This document shows, piece by piece, positions 26,274 through 35,578 of a stretch of 64,000 nucleotides of DNA. The first letter of the stretch is position 1. Each line of letters starts with the position of its first letter. The translations under genes and the position numbers were made by a program. The DNA comes from Daejeonella oryzae DSM 19973 (lineage in GTDB: Bacteria; Bacteroidota; Bacteroidia; Sphingobacteriales; Sphingobacteriaceae): the NCBI RefSeq assembly GCF_000422945.1, contig NZ_AUHA01000006.1:124001-188000 (forward strand), in the 5' to 3' direction. Below the pieces are notes generated by a model. The model was not told the DNA's origin and ran no database searches. It saw nothing but the letters and a program-made list of their open reading frames with translations.

Positions 26274-27080
26274 TTAAAGTCCTTTTGCTTCGTTCCAAAA
26301 CAAATCCATTTCTGCAAGTGTCATATCTTTCAGGTTTTTGCCTAAACCTTTGGCTTTACTTTCAAGGTATTGAAAACGTTTTATAAATTTTTTATTTGTT
26401 TTTTCCAGTGCGTCTTCCGGATTGATGTCTATGAACCGGGCATAATTAATCAAAGAAAACAGCAGGTCTCCAAACTCAGCTTCTGCCTTTTCTTTATCAA
26501 TAACCGAATTATCGGCGGCATTAAATTCATCACGGAACTCACGCATTTCTTCTTCAACTTTATCCCAAACCTGCGTTTTTTCTTCCCAGTCAAATCCAAC
26601 TCCACGGGCTTTTTCCTGTATTCGCGATGCTTTGATCAATGCCGGAAGAGAGCCGGGAACACCTTCCAGGACTGAATTGTTCCCTTCTTTGAGTTTCAAT
26701 TTTTCCCAGTTCTGTTTTACATCAAGTTCATTGTTTACCACAACATCCCCATAAATATGCGGGTGACGATGAATCAGCTTGTCGCAGATTCCGTTTAGAA
26801 CTTCTACTATTGTAAAATCATTTGTTTCTGAGGCGATACGTGAATAAAAAACAAGGTGAAGCATAAGGTCACCAATTTCTTTCATGATTTCCTTTTTATC
26901 TCCCTCCAGAATAGCGTCAGAAAGCTCATAGGTTTCTTCAATGGTGAGATGTCTGAGCGTTTCCATTGTTTGTTTTTTATCCCAGGGACATTGTTCACGT
27001 AAAGTATTCATCACCGTTAACAAACGTTCGAAAGCAGAAGAGGGATTCTGACCGTAAAGAGGAGCTATATTGGCAGCCAT
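26274..27080 (-). CDS. mazG: Nucleoside triphosphate pyrophosphohydrolase MazG
   Basis: House-cleaning enzyme hydrolysing NTPs and dNTPs to NMP and pyrophosphate. Two tandem all-alpha MazG domains are visible: the first with CPWDKKQTMETLRHLTIEETYEL and EIGDLMLHLVF (the EExxE and ExxD metal ligands), the second with REFRDEFNA and EFGDLLFSLINYAR. 268 residues, the E. coli length. In E. coli MazG modulates ppGpp-dependent stress; an RSH enzyme is also in this window but distant. A -7 box lies 14 nt upstream of the ATG. Confidence 0.96.
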   Translation of the reverse strand: MAANIAPLYGQNPSSAFERLLTVMNTLREQCPWDKKQTMETLRHLTIEETYELSDAILEGDKKEIMKEIGDLMLHLVFYSRIASETNDFTIVEVLNGICDKLIHRHPHIYGDVVVNNELDVKQNWEKLKLKEGNNSVLEGVPGSLPALIKASRIQEKARGVGFDWEEKTQVWDKVEEEMREFRDEFNAADNSVIDKEKAEAEFGDLLFSLINYARFIDINPEDALEKTNKKFIKRFQYLESKAKGLGKNLKDMTLAEMDLFWNEAKGL

Positions 27081-27094
27081 ATAATTGTTTTCTG

Positions 27095-27102
27095 CAAAAA
27101 TA
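27095..27102 (-). promoter_or_regulatory. -7 promoter box (TATTTTTG) of mazG
   Basis: Perfect TANNTTTG on the minus strand, ending 14 nt before the mazG ATG at 27080. No evident -33. Confidence 0.4.
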
Positions 27103-27230
27103 GTATTTTAACCGGGATGTATTTGCGCTACCGTACGATCTTATTTCTAATACCATCCCCCGATTTTTTAAGCTTTTACCCTTTAAATCAGGGGTTTTAT
27201 CATATTAAAATAAAGTTATCATAAAGTTAA

Positions 27231-27258
27231 TTTGATATTAATAATTCAGATATCTTTG
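27231..27258 (+). promoter_or_regulatory. Promoter of the PAP2-like gene
   Basis: TTTG at 27231-27234 and TATCTTTG at 27251-27258 are separated by 16 bp, slightly shorter than the usual spacing. The ATG follows 29 nt later. Confidence 0.45.
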
Positions 27259-27287
27259 CGGCGGTTTTTTGAGCGACTATTATTAAT

Positions 27288-27962
27288 ATGAAATATAGAA
27301 TTAAACAAGGAAGCACATTACTTTTAAACAGGTGGGAAGATGCCTGGAATGAGCCAATGTTTAAACAGAAATTTCTCCTGGGCATGACTACCTTCATTGC
27401 TCTGCTTTCTTTCTTTCCAATATTTTACCAGTATATAGAAACCAGGAATGGTCATGTAAATAATGATGTATTTCTTCAGTTGATACCGGCATACGATGTT
27501 TCTATTCCGATTTTCATTGTAACCTGGTTTATGGCTATTCTAATAATTATGAAGGCCATTCAAAATCCTGCGGTTTTTATGACCTTTATGTACGGATTTA
27601 TCATTTTAAATATTGCCCGCATTATTTCCATTTCATTAATTCCTTTTAATCCGCCTACAGATCTGATTCCTATTACAGATCCCATTGCAAATATTTTTTA
27701 TGGAAATAAGTTTATTACCAAGGACTTGTTTTTTTCGGGACATACAGCTACCCAGTTTTTGTGTTTTTTATGTCTTCAGAAGCGATTTGATCGCATTTTG
27801 GGATTAATAGCGACTGTAGTAATGGGATTTTTGGTTTTAATTCAGCACGTACATTTTACTATAGATGTGCTTAGTGCACCTATTTTTGCATATTTCTGCT
27901 ATGTTCTTTCAACAAAAATTTATGCGTCTGAAATTAGCAGGGAAACTGAAATAAGCAGTTAA
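27288..27962 (+). CDS. PAP2-like membrane protein with sphingomyelin-synthase-type motifs
   Basis: 224-residue integral membrane protein with about six hydrophobic segments. Near the C terminus KDLFFSGHTATQF and HVHFTIDVL carry His, His and Asp in the arrangement of the sphingomyelin-synthase D3 (D-x3-S-G-H-T) and D4 (H-[YF]-[ST]-x-D-V) motifs, as in the PAP2_C branch of lipid phosphatases/phosphotransferases. It should therefore move or remove a phospho-headgroup on a lipid. Sphingobacteriaceae make sphingolipids, so ceramide headgroup transfer is an attractive but unproved idea; a plain lipid phosphatase is the alternative. It is a single gene convergent with mnmD. Confidence 0.85.
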   Translation: MKYRIKQGSTLLLNRWEDAWNEPMFKQKFLLGMTTFIALLSFFPIFYQYIETRNGHVNNDVFLQLIPAYDVSIPIFIVTWFMAILIIMKAIQNPAVFMTFMYGFIILNIARIISISLIPFNPPTDLIPITDPIANIFYGNKFITKDLFFSGHTATQFLCFLCLQKRFDRILGLIATVVMGFLVLIQHVHFTIDVLSAPIFAYFCYVLSTKIYASEISRETEISS

Positions 27963-28002
27963 TGTAATTCGCCTTTGATTAATTTTTTCGGATGCTGTAC
28001 TT

Positions 28003-28683
28003 TTAAGGGATCAGTTTTATAGCCCGCAGCATTTCTCTTTTTCCTGCAGCCCCTGGGGCTTTTTCTATTGAGAATCCCAAAGACTTCATATTCCTTTTCA
28101 AATCTCCGGTTATAGCATAGGTAACAAAAACTCCGCCTTCTTTTAAGAAGGCACAGGCATGGGATAAGGAGTTTAAAGTCCACATTTCTGGCTGATAGGC
28201 GGCGGCAAAAGCATCAAAATAAATAACGTCAAATTGATTTTTGCTGCTGAAATCCATAAGTTTTGAATGACTTATTTCGAGTTTGCAGTTGTTACTAATT
28301 TCAACTGACTTTCCTGCTGCATCTTTATAATTTGCAATGAATTGCTGCCATATAGAGGGAGGAACGTACTGATGATAGGAGGTTTGGGAAATTATTTCGG
28401 ATTCAAGAGGAAAAGCTTCAATACCGGTATAAGAAAGTTTTATACTATTTGATTCACAGTAATCAGCACTTAATAAAAAATTTAAACCGGTCCCAAAACC
28501 TACTTCCAGTATACTGATTGTTTTTTTTTGATCTTTTTGGATTATAAAATCCAGTCCGGATTTTACAAAAACATGCTGACTCTCCTGTAAAGCGCCATTT
28601 TGAGAATGATAGTGTTCTCCAACTTCACTGTTAAACAAGGTTTTAGATCCATCGGATGTGAAGGAAAAAGAGAGGTGATTCAT
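28003..28683 (-). CDS. mnmD: tRNA (5-methylaminomethyl-2-thiouridine) methyltransferase MnmD
   Basis: SAM-dependent enzyme for the last methylation of mnm5s2U34 in the tRNA wobble position; in E. coli it is the N-terminal half of MnmC. The SAM-binding motif ILEVGFGTGLNFLL is at about residues 58-71, followed by YTGIEAFPLE, the DUF752 signature FDVIYFDAFAAAYQPEMWT and a C-terminal GAAGKREMLRA. 226 residues, so a stand-alone MnmD without the FAD-dependent half. It starts 2 bp after the stop codon of the rhodanese gene; a sulfur-carrier link to thiolated tRNA is tempting but unlikely because that rhodanese is exported. Confidence 0.93.
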   Translation of the reverse strand: MNHLSFSFTSDGSKTLFNSEVGEHYHSQNGALQESQHVFVKSGLDFIIQKDQKKTISILEVGFGTGLNFLLSADYCESNSIKLSYTGIEAFPLESEIISQTSYHQYVPPSIWQQFIANYKDAAGKSVEISNNCKLEISHSKLMDFSSKNQFDVIYFDAFAAAYQPEMWTLNSLSHACAFLKEGGVFVTYAITGDLKRNMKSLGFSIEKAPGAAGKREMLRAIKLIP

Positions 28684-28685
28684 CT

Positions 28686-29183
28686 TTAATAAACCTTAGT
28701 ACCTTTTGTTACCCAGCGACTCCAATCCTCATTAAACGTATGAATTTCTGAAGTCTGAACCCCGCTTGATTTATATACCGGATTGCCCTCGTTTACCCAT
28801 TCGAAGATACTTCCGTAAAGATTATAGACTTTTTTGAATCCATAACTTAAAAGTTTTTCTCCAATTTTTTCACTTCGATAGCCAACAGAACAATATAAAA
28901 CTACCGTAGCATCTTTAGGAATATCAAAAATACGACGCATATCGAACCAAAAGTAGCCCACATGTCTGGCCTGCTTCAGGTGACTTACATTAAATTCCTT
29001 ACTCTCCCGGGTATCTAAAATGTATAAATTCTCCTGATCTAATTTTTTAAATTCCTCTACCGATATCAATGGAACCGTATGCTGATATAAGCTATCAAGC
29101 ATGTTTTTAAAATCCGGATTTTGGATCTGAGCATAGGAGCTGAAAGAAATAAGGCTCAGTATAAGAAGACAAAAAATGCGCAT
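28686..29183 (-). CDS. Secreted rhodanese-like protein
   Basis: 165 residues: a signal peptide (cleavage near SYA-QIQ), then a single rhodanese domain with LYILDTRESKEF and the active-site loop LYCSVGYRSEK, where Cys98 is the persulfide residue. Catalytic Cys is present, so it may transfer sulfur or act on thiols in the periplasm; many exported homologues have no known substrate. It is 2 bp upstream of mnmD and therefore likely cotranscribed. Confidence 0.88.
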   Translation of the reverse strand: MRIFCLLILSLISFSSYAQIQNPDFKNMLDSLYQHTVPLISVEEFKKLDQENLYILDTRESKEFNVSHLKQARHVGYFWFDMRRIFDIPKDATVVLYCSVGYRSEKIGEKLLSYGFKKVYNLYGSIFEWVNEGNPVYKSSGVQTSEIHTFNEDWSRWVTKGTKVY

Positions 29184-29386
29184 TTAATCTTAATTATAAG
29201 TATTGTATTGTTTGCTTGGAATGGCGTCAATATGTAGAACATCAATTCTGCAGGTTTGTTGTTGATGATAAATAAACCTGAACCTCACACTCACGAAAAA
29301 ATAAGTTTCCATTAAGTCCGTAAAGATACAAGCGGATCACATTTCAGGTATTATATTCTTTTGAAATTTTTAGTCTGCATATCTGT

Positions 29387-29437
29387 AAATTAAAAAGCCG
29401 GCAATTCGTTCTCAATTTAGAGTACGAATTGCCGGCT
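29387..29437 (-). terminator. Intrinsic terminator of the M13 protease gene
   Basis: Perfect 14-bp stem (29396-29409 with 29424-29437) with a 14-nt loop, followed by Ts on the minus strand. It lies about 35 bp beyond the M13 stop codon. I see nothing else in the gap 29184-29386. Confidence 0.85.
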
Positions 29438-29472
29438 GATATATTCCTTTATGCTTTAAGAAATGCCATATT

Positions 29473-31530
29473 TTACCAGATCTTAATCCGGTCTTCAGGT
29501 TTTTTATACAGTTTATCGCCTGGCTTAACATTAAAAGCCTCATACCATGCGTCCATATTAACCGGAGCGCCAATGGTGCGGTATTGTCCCGGAGAATGCG
29601 AATCCGTTACAATTAACTGAGCCGCTGTTTCTGCAAGGGTGTTTCCTTTCCAAACCTGGGCCCATGACAGAAAAAAGCGCTGATCAGGAGTAAAGCCATC
29701 AATTTTTTCATTTGATTGACCTTGCTTGGTCATTTTAAACGCTTCATAAGCTGCATTTAAACCTCCCAGATCGCCAATGTTTTCGCCCATAGTTAACTGT
29801 CCATTTACATGGATGGTATCTAATACGGTGTAATTATCATACTGAATTTTTAACGCCGCGGTTTTCTCTTTAAATTTTGCTTTGTCTTCTTCAGTCCACC
29901 AGTTACGTAACGTTCCGTCTTTATCATACTGACTTCCGGAATCATCAAATCCGTGAGAAATTTCATGGCCAATTACTGCGCCAATGCCACCATAATTTAC
30001 CGCATCATCGGCATTTGGATCAAAGAACGGAAACTGAAGAATTCCGGCAGGAAATACAATTTCGTTCATTACAGGATTGTAATAAGCATTAACAGTAGGC
30101 GGTGTCATGCCCCAACGGGTACGATCAACCGGTTTTCCCAACTGATCAATCATTTCATCATACTTCCAGGTTCCGGTATTTTTTAAATTCTGAAAGAAAG
30201 AATTACGGTTAATGGCCAGGCCATCGTAGGTTTTCCAGTTATCCGGATAACCTATCTTTGGTTTAAAAGCATATAATTTATCCAGAGCTTTTTGCTTGGT
30301 TACAGGACTCATCCAATCCAGATTTTTGATCCTGATTTCATATGCTTTAACCAGATTAGAAACCAGCTCCTGCATACGGGCTTTCGCCTCAGGTTTAAAA
30401 TGCTTCTTTACATATAATTGTCCTAGCAATTCGCCAATAGAGCCATCAGTTAATGACGACATTCTTTGCCAGCGTGGAGTTTGTACTTTTTGACCGCTTA
30501 AAGCTTTTGTAAATTCGAAATTAGCATTCACAAAAGGAGTACTCAGATACGGAGCTGATGTTTTAAGCACATTCCATTTAAGGTACGTTTGCCAGTTTTT
30601 TACCGGAACCGAAGAAATCAGTTTATCCAGATCAACAAAAAATTTAGGAGAGGAAACCAGAACAGTATCCTGTCCAATAACTTTCATTGTTGAAAGCAGT
30701 GATTTCCAATCCATGTTTGGAGTGGTTTTACTTAAATCTGCTACCGCGAGTTTATTATAGGTTTTATACGGATCCCGCATTTCTACACGACTCATTTGCG
30801 CCTCAGCCAAAGATTTCTCAATAGTGAAAATAACCTCTGCATTAGCTTTGGCCTCCGCTTCTGCAACTCCGCTTAACGTAAATAATTTTACAATGTAATT
30901 TTTATAAGCATCCTGAATTTTGATACTTCGGGCATCATTCTTAAGATAATAATCTCTGTCCGGCAAAGTAGTTCCGCCTTGAAAAAGCTGAGGAACCATA
31001 TTTTCTACATTTTTGCGATCCTGACCCACACCAAATCCAAACATCGGAGATCCCATTCCTGCAGTTCTCATCCATGCCGAATGATTAAGCACGCCTTTCA
31101 CATCTTTAATAGAATTGATTTTTTCCAGATCTGCTTTAATCGGCGTAAATCCTAATTTATCGATTGTGCTACTGTCCATTCCTGCAGCATAAAAATCTCC
31201 CACACGTTTCTCTAAAGATCCGGTAGCAGCATTTTTATCTGATGAAGCTTCGATTAATAATGATTTAACCGCATTAATATTAAAATCCCGCAGTTGCTGA
31301 AAGCTTCCCCAGCGGGTTTCTTTAGCCGGAACAGGATTTTTTTTGATCCAGGTTCCACTGGCATATTCATAAAAATCATCGCCGGGCTTAACATTTACAT
31401 TCATGTCAGCCTTATTAATGAATTCTCTTTTTCCTTTTGGTAATTCAGGAGAATCATGTTGTGCACTGGCTTCCAGAGTAATGAAAGCAGCAATTCCGCA
31501 TAAAATAAATTTTGTGTTCTTTCTATCCAT
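29473..31530 (-). CDS. M13 family metallopeptidase (PepO/neprilysin-like)
   Basis: Secreted endopeptidase of 685 residues with a signal peptide (cleavage near ASA-QHD). The N-terminal M13 domain begins at about residue 38 (NVKPGDDFYEYASGTWIKKNP). Catalytic elements: NAYYNPVMNEIVFPAG, the zinc site HEISH at 522-526 in GHEISHGFDDSGSQYD, and ENIGDLGGLNAAYEA carrying the third ligand. The C terminus has the family ending of the W-type (DRIKIW). It probably degrades short peptides in the periplasm. Single-gene unit with a strong terminator. Confidence 0.96.
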   Translation of the reverse strand: MDRKNTKFILCGIAAFITLEASAQHDSPELPKGKREFINKADMNVNVKPGDDFYEYASGTWIKKNPVPAKETRWGSFQQLRDFNINAVKSLLIEASSDKNAATGSLEKRVGDFYAAGMDSSTIDKLGFTPIKADLEKINSIKDVKGVLNHSAWMRTAGMGSPMFGFGVGQDRKNVENMVPQLFQGGTTLPDRDYYLKNDARSIKIQDAYKNYIVKLFTLSGVAEAEAKANAEVIFTIEKSLAEAQMSRVEMRDPYKTYNKLAVADLSKTTPNMDWKSLLSTMKVIGQDTVLVSSPKFFVDLDKLISSVPVKNWQTYLKWNVLKTSAPYLSTPFVNANFEFTKALSGQKVQTPRWQRMSSLTDGSIGELLGQLYVKKHFKPEAKARMQELVSNLVKAYEIRIKNLDWMSPVTKQKALDKLYAFKPKIGYPDNWKTYDGLAINRNSFFQNLKNTGTWKYDEMIDQLGKPVDRTRWGMTPPTVNAYYNPVMNEIVFPAGILQFPFFDPNADDAVNYGGIGAVIGHEISHGFDDSGSQYDKDGTLRNWWTEEDKAKFKEKTAALKIQYDNYTVLDTIHVNGQLTMGENIGDLGGLNAAYEAFKMTKQGQSNEKIDGFTPDQRFFLSWAQVWKGNTLAETAAQLIVTDSHSPGQYRTIGAPVNMDAWYEAFNVKPGDKLYKKPEDRIKIW

Positions 31531-31892
31531 AATTAGGTTTTAAAGTAAATAAATCAATTAGCCGATGTATACTATCAGAAGGGTTTGTAAAATCGAAACG
31601 TTTAATAATAGGTGAATTTATTTAGAAGAGCGGAGGATTTCCATAAATAATAGAAATATTACTTGTTAAACCAGTAAATAATCCTTCCGATTTTTAAATG
31701 ATCGAAGAGAAAAGGTAAAATTTTTAAGTGAAATAAATTTTTCATTCTTTCAAATTTTATAGCCGTATCCATTTTCAGGATCAGGAGGTTCTCATTACGA
31801 ATTCGTATGTAAATTAAATAACTGATAATCAGTTAAAATATTGCTTTTGCTTATAAGGTTTACTTGGAAAACCTTTGAAATATGCTTGTTAG

Positions 31893-31927
31893 AGGGGCAA
31901 AGTTTCGCAGAAATGCGAAATGTCCCT
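31893..31927 (+). other. Bulged hairpin with GAAA loop upstream of valS
   Basis: An outer stem AGGGGCA/TGTCCCT (one G.T pair) and an inner perfect stem TTTCGCA/TGCGAAA are joined by a 3-nt bulge (31900-31902) and capped by GAAA (31910-31913). If transcribed it would be a stable structure. It ends about 84 nt before the valS ATG and lies upstream of the predicted valS promoter box, so it is not obviously part of the valS leader. Confidence 0.5.
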
Positions 31928-31980
31928 TATAAAAAGAACAATTTCCTTTTGGAGGCTTCCCGGTTTCCCTCTCAAAAATG

Positions 31981-31988
31981 TATTTTTG
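31981..31988 (+). promoter_or_regulatory. -7 promoter box (TATTTTTG) of valS
   Basis: Perfect TANNTTTG, 22 nt before the ATG at 32011 and downstream of an alternative in-frame ATG at 31978, which it therefore argues against. Confidence 0.45.
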
Positions 31989-32010
31989 CCCATTAAGTAC
32001 AGGCCATAAA

Positions 32011-34698
32011 ATGAGTATTTCTAAAACATATAATCCCCGATCAACAGAAGATAAATGGTATTCCTATTGGATGGAAAAGAAATTTTTCCGTTCAGTGCCG
32101 GATGAGCGTGAGCCTTATACCATTGTAATTCCACCGCCAAACGTAACCGGGGTTTTGCATATGGGCCATATGTTAAACAATACTATCCAGGATGTATTAA
32201 TTCGCCGTGCCCGGATGCAGGGGAAAAATGCATGCTGGGTTCCGGGTACAGATCATGCCAGTATTGCAACCGAGGCTAAGGTGGTAGCCATGCTGAAGGA
32301 ACAGGGAATTGATAAAAAAGATCTTAGCCGGGAGCAGTTTTTAAATTATGCCTATGAGTGGAAAGAGAAATACGGCGGAATTATTCTTAAGCAACTTGAA
32401 AAGTTAGGTGCTTCCTGCGATTGGGATCGCACCCGTTTTACCATGGAAAAGGATCTTTCGGAAGCCGTGATAGATACCTTTATTCATCTATATAAAAAAG
32501 GCCTTATTTATCGCGGAGTGCGAATGGTAAACTGGGATCCACAAGGGAAAACGGCGGTATCAGATGAGGAAGTAATCCGTAAAGAAGTAAATCAAAAATT
32601 ATATTATATCCGCTATCACATAGCCGGAACTAAATTTGACCAAACCAGAAAAGAGTCTTTTTTAACTATTGCAACCACACGTCCTGAAACTATAATGGCC
32701 GATACAGCTATCTGTATCAACCCAAATGATGAGCGCTTTATTCATCTGAAAGGCAAAAAAGTATTTGTTCCATTAATAAACCGCGAAATACCGGTTATAG
32801 AAGATGAATATGTTGATATAGAATTTGGTACCGGTTGTCTTAAAGTGACGCCGGCGCATGATTTAAATGACTACTCACTGGGAGTTAAACATAATCTGCC
32901 GGTAATTGATATTTTAAATAATGATGGAGCTTTAAATGAACTGGCGGTTATTCTGGTAGGAGAGGACCGGTTTATTGCCCGTAAAAAAGTTTCTCAAATG
33001 CTGGAAGCCGAAGGGCACCTGGAAAAGGTTGAAGATTATAAATCACAGATCGGTTTTTCTGAGCGAACGGATGCAGTAATAGAACCCAAATTATCATTGC
33101 AATGGTTTTGTAAAATGGATGAAATGGCCAAGCCTGCGCTCGATTATGTGCTGGATGGTGAAGTTAACCTGATTCCCGAAAAATTTAAAAACACCTACCG
33201 TCACTGGATGGAAAATGTGAAGGACTGGTGTATAAGTCGCCAGCTATGGTGGGGACAGCAAATTCCGGCCTGGTATTTTCAGCATGAGGCGCCTGTAATT
33301 GCCAAAACCAGGGAGGAAGCTCTTGAAGAACTGATAAACCGTGATCCGGCAAGATGTAAAATGTCTGAGGATGAAAAAGCGGGATTTAGAAAGCAGGCGT
33401 CCGAATTTCTGAAGCAGGATGAAGACGTGGTAGATACCTGGTTTTCTTCATGGCTGTGGCCGATTTCTGTGTTCGATGGATTTAAAGATCCGGATAACGA
33501 AGATATCAATTACTATTACCCAACCAACGATCTGGTTACGGCTCCCGAAATATTGTTTTTCTGGGTTGCCCGGATGATTATGGCAGGTCATGAGTTCCGT
33601 GGAAAAGCACCTTTTAAAAATGTTTACCTCACCGGAATTGTTCGCGATAAATTGGGACGTAAAATGTCCAAATCATTGGGAAATTCTCCCGACCCCATTG
33701 ACCTTATTGAAAAATACGGCGCAGACGGTGTCAGAGTTGGAATGCTTTTATGTTCTCCGGCAGGCAATGATCTGATGTTTGACGAAAGTTATTGTGAGCA
33801 GGGACGCAATTTTGCCAATAAAATATGGAACGCGTTTCGTCTTGTTAATGGCTGGGAAGTTGATGAAAATTTAGATAACCCCAACTTGCAGGCTATCGAA
33901 TGGTTCGATTCGGCATTTAGTCAGGCATTGATAGAGATCGAAGATAATTACAAGCAATACCGTTTATCTGAGGCTTTAATGGGCATTTATAAATTGGTTT
34001 GGGATGATTTCTGTGCGTGGTATCTGGAAATGATAAAACCCGGTTATCAGTTACCGATAGATGCGGCAACCTATAAAGCTACTCTCGATTTCTTTGAAAG
34101 AATATTGAAATTAATACATCCCTTTATGCCATTTCTTTCTGAAGAATTATGGCATGAGGATGTTTTCGCTGAACGTTCAGAAATGGATTGCTGTATTGTT
34201 GCTCCTTATCCTGTAGCCTCCGTGATAAATTCAAAGCTTTTAAAAGATGTGGAGATTATAAAACAGGTTGTTTCAGAAATTAGAAATGTCAGGAACACGA
34301 AGCAAATTTCTCCTAAAGAAGCTTTGCCATTAAATATTAAAGTGAATTCATCAATACATTATGATGAGTATTTGAATATCGTATCCAAGCTTGCCAATAT
34401 TAGTGATATTGAATTTGTAGATGATCAGGTTGCAGGCGCTGCAAAATTTATGGCCGGGAAAGACGAATTCTTTGTTTCTCTTGCTGATAATATTGATATA
34501 GATGCCGAAAAAGAGCGTATAGGAAAAGAATTGGAATACCTGCATGGGTTTTTAAAATCCGTTGACGCAAAGCTTTCTAATGAACGGTTTGTTCAGAATG
34601 CAAAGGCGGAAGTGGTGGATAATGAACGCCGGAAGAAAGAGGATGCGGAATCGAAAATTAAAATTTTAGAAGAGAGTCTTCAATCCTTGGAATCGTAA
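32011..34698 (+). CDS. valS: Valyl-tRNA synthetase
   Basis: Class I aminoacyl-tRNA synthetase charging tRNA-Val. HIGH-type motif HMGH at residues 50-53 and KMSKS at 551-555; the large CP1 editing domain is present between them (TTRPETIMADTAI, CLKVTPAHDLNDY). The anticodon-binding domain and the C-terminal coiled coil (about 820-895) complete it. 895 residues from the ATG at 32011; a start at 31978 would precede the -7 box. The next gene follows after 23 bp. Confidence 0.98.
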   Translation: MSISKTYNPRSTEDKWYSYWMEKKFFRSVPDEREPYTIVIPPPNVTGVLHMGHMLNNTIQDVLIRRARMQGKNACWVPGTDHASIATEAKVVAMLKEQGIDKKDLSREQFLNYAYEWKEKYGGIILKQLEKLGASCDWDRTRFTMEKDLSEAVIDTFIHLYKKGLIYRGVRMVNWDPQGKTAVSDEEVIRKEVNQKLYYIRYHIAGTKFDQTRKESFLTIATTRPETIMADTAICINPNDERFIHLKGKKVFVPLINREIPVIEDEYVDIEFGTGCLKVTPAHDLNDYSLGVKHNLPVIDILNNDGALNELAVILVGEDRFIARKKVSQMLEAEGHLEKVEDYKSQIGFSERTDAVIEPKLSLQWFCKMDEMAKPALDYVLDGEVNLIPEKFKNTYRHWMENVKDWCISRQLWWGQQIPAWYFQHEAPVIAKTREEALEELINRDPARCKMSEDEKAGFRKQASEFLKQDEDVVDTWFSSWLWPISVFDGFKDPDNEDINYYYPTNDLVTAPEILFFWVARMIMAGHEFRGKAPFKNVYLTGIVRDKLGRKMSKSLGNSPDPIDLIEKYGADGVRVGMLLCSPAGNDLMFDESYCEQGRNFANKIWNAFRLVNGWEVDENLDNPNLQAIEWFDSAFSQALIEIEDNYKQYRLSEALMGIYKLVWDDFCAWYLEMIKPGYQLPIDAATYKATLDFFERILKLIHPFMPFLSEELWHEDVFAERSEMDCCIVAPYPVASVINSKLLKDVEIIKQVVSEIRNVRNTKQISPKEALPLNIKVNSSIHYDEYLNIVSKLANISDIEFVDDQVAGAAKFMAGKDEFFVSLADNIDIDAEKERIGKELEYLHGFLKSVDAKLSNERFVQNAKAEVVDNERRKKEDAESKIKILEESLQSLES

Positions 34699-34721
34699 AA
34701 GTTCTGCAGGATATTAATCAT

Positions 34722-35504
34722 ATGAATCATGAAAACGGGATCAAAATTCAAAAAAAATTAAAATTGCGTTGCTCAGATTCAGTTGATCTAAGGGGTAAAT
34801 TTATTAAAGCCGCATTTTTAGGAATGTGGTTTTTAAGCTTACCTGTATTAACGGCCTGCAGGCAAAATTCCGGCAAATTTGTAAACCGATCCAATACAAA
34901 TGATTCGTTGATTATTCAGCCTGATTTAAACAAAAAGGTTAATAATGCATCTGATTCTGGTACTAACCTGATAAACTGCCAGGGAGTTGCTCAGGTAAAA
35001 TTTTCTGATAATCTGAATGGTCTCATAGATAAGTTCGGTAAGGACAATATTACCATCGACTCGCTGATGCTGGAAGGAACATATGAAGAAACTTTCAGCA
35101 CCATTCATAAATCTAAAATCGACGAAATTAAAGTCTTTTGGAAAGAGAAACAGCCTCCCTTTGAAACCATGAAGGCAATTGAGATTTCTAATCCTAAATC
35201 TCCTTTTCGATTCTCAAATTCCATTGGCATCGGATCAAGTATTCAGGAAATTGAAAAATTAAATGAAGGCGTATTTCAATTTTATGGTTTCGGCTGGGAT
35301 TATGGCGGCACATTAATAAGTTTTAATAACGGTAAACTGGAAAAAGATTTCCCCTGCTTCAAAGCAGTGTTCCAAATGCAACAACAGAAAAATACACCAT
35401 CGTCAGATCCGTCAGTAATGGGAGATCATCCTGTTCAATCTGATCATCCTAATCTCAAAAATTACCGGGTTGTTATTAAGAAGATTCGGATTGTCAAAAC
35501 TTGA
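34722..35504 (+). CDS. Hypothetical lipoprotein downstream of valS
   Basis: Up to 260 residues. A hydrophobic stretch ends in LPVLTAC (Cys46 counted from the ATG at 34722), a good lipobox, but the preceding 34 residues are long and polar, so the true start may be internal. The body shows IGIGSSIQEIEKLNEGVFQ, as in proteins with a repeated beta-alpha substrate domain, but I do not recognise the family. A short terminator overlaps the end of the gene. Function unknown. Confidence 0.7.
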   Translation: MNHENGIKIQKKLKLRCSDSVDLRGKFIKAAFLGMWFLSLPVLTACRQNSGKFVNRSNTNDSLIIQPDLNKKVNNASDSGTNLINCQGVAQVKFSDNLNGLIDKFGKDNITIDSLMLEGTYEETFSTIHKSKIDEIKVFWKEKQPPFETMKAIEISNPKSPFRFSNSIGIGSSIQEIEKLNEGVFQFYGFGWDYGGTLISFNNGKLEKDFPCFKAVFQMQQQKNTPSSDPSVMGDHPVQSDHPNLKNYRVVIKKIRIVKT

Positions 35505-35517
35505 ATGACAATTTTTT
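35490..35517 (+). terminator. Short intrinsic terminator overlapping the stop codon
   Basis: ATTGTCA (35490-35496) pairs with TGACAAT (35506-35512), and six Ts follow from 35512. The stem includes the last codons of the upstream gene. Confidence 0.55.
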
Positions 35518-35578
35518 GCTTAAACAATCTGCTATTCCAGCCGCATAATAACTTTTAAATAAGTTTTTATAAAAAACC

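Larger units (their letters stand above)
31531..32010. other. 480-bp intergenic region between the M13 protease and valS
   Basis: AT-rich, divergent promoter region without a credible open frame. It holds an inverted repeat at 31819-31835 (TAACTGAT/ATCAGTTA), a small hairpin at 31855-31875 (AAGGTTT/AAACCTT) and the large bulged hairpin at 31893-31927. The valS -7 box is at 31981-31988. Confidence 0.6.

Noticed and set aside
31531-32010. T-box or other amino-acid riboswitch before valS
   Set aside because: No T-box AGGGUGGNACCGCG-like sequence or specifier stem is visible, and T-boxes are rare outside Firmicutes-type lineages. Only simple hairpins are present.
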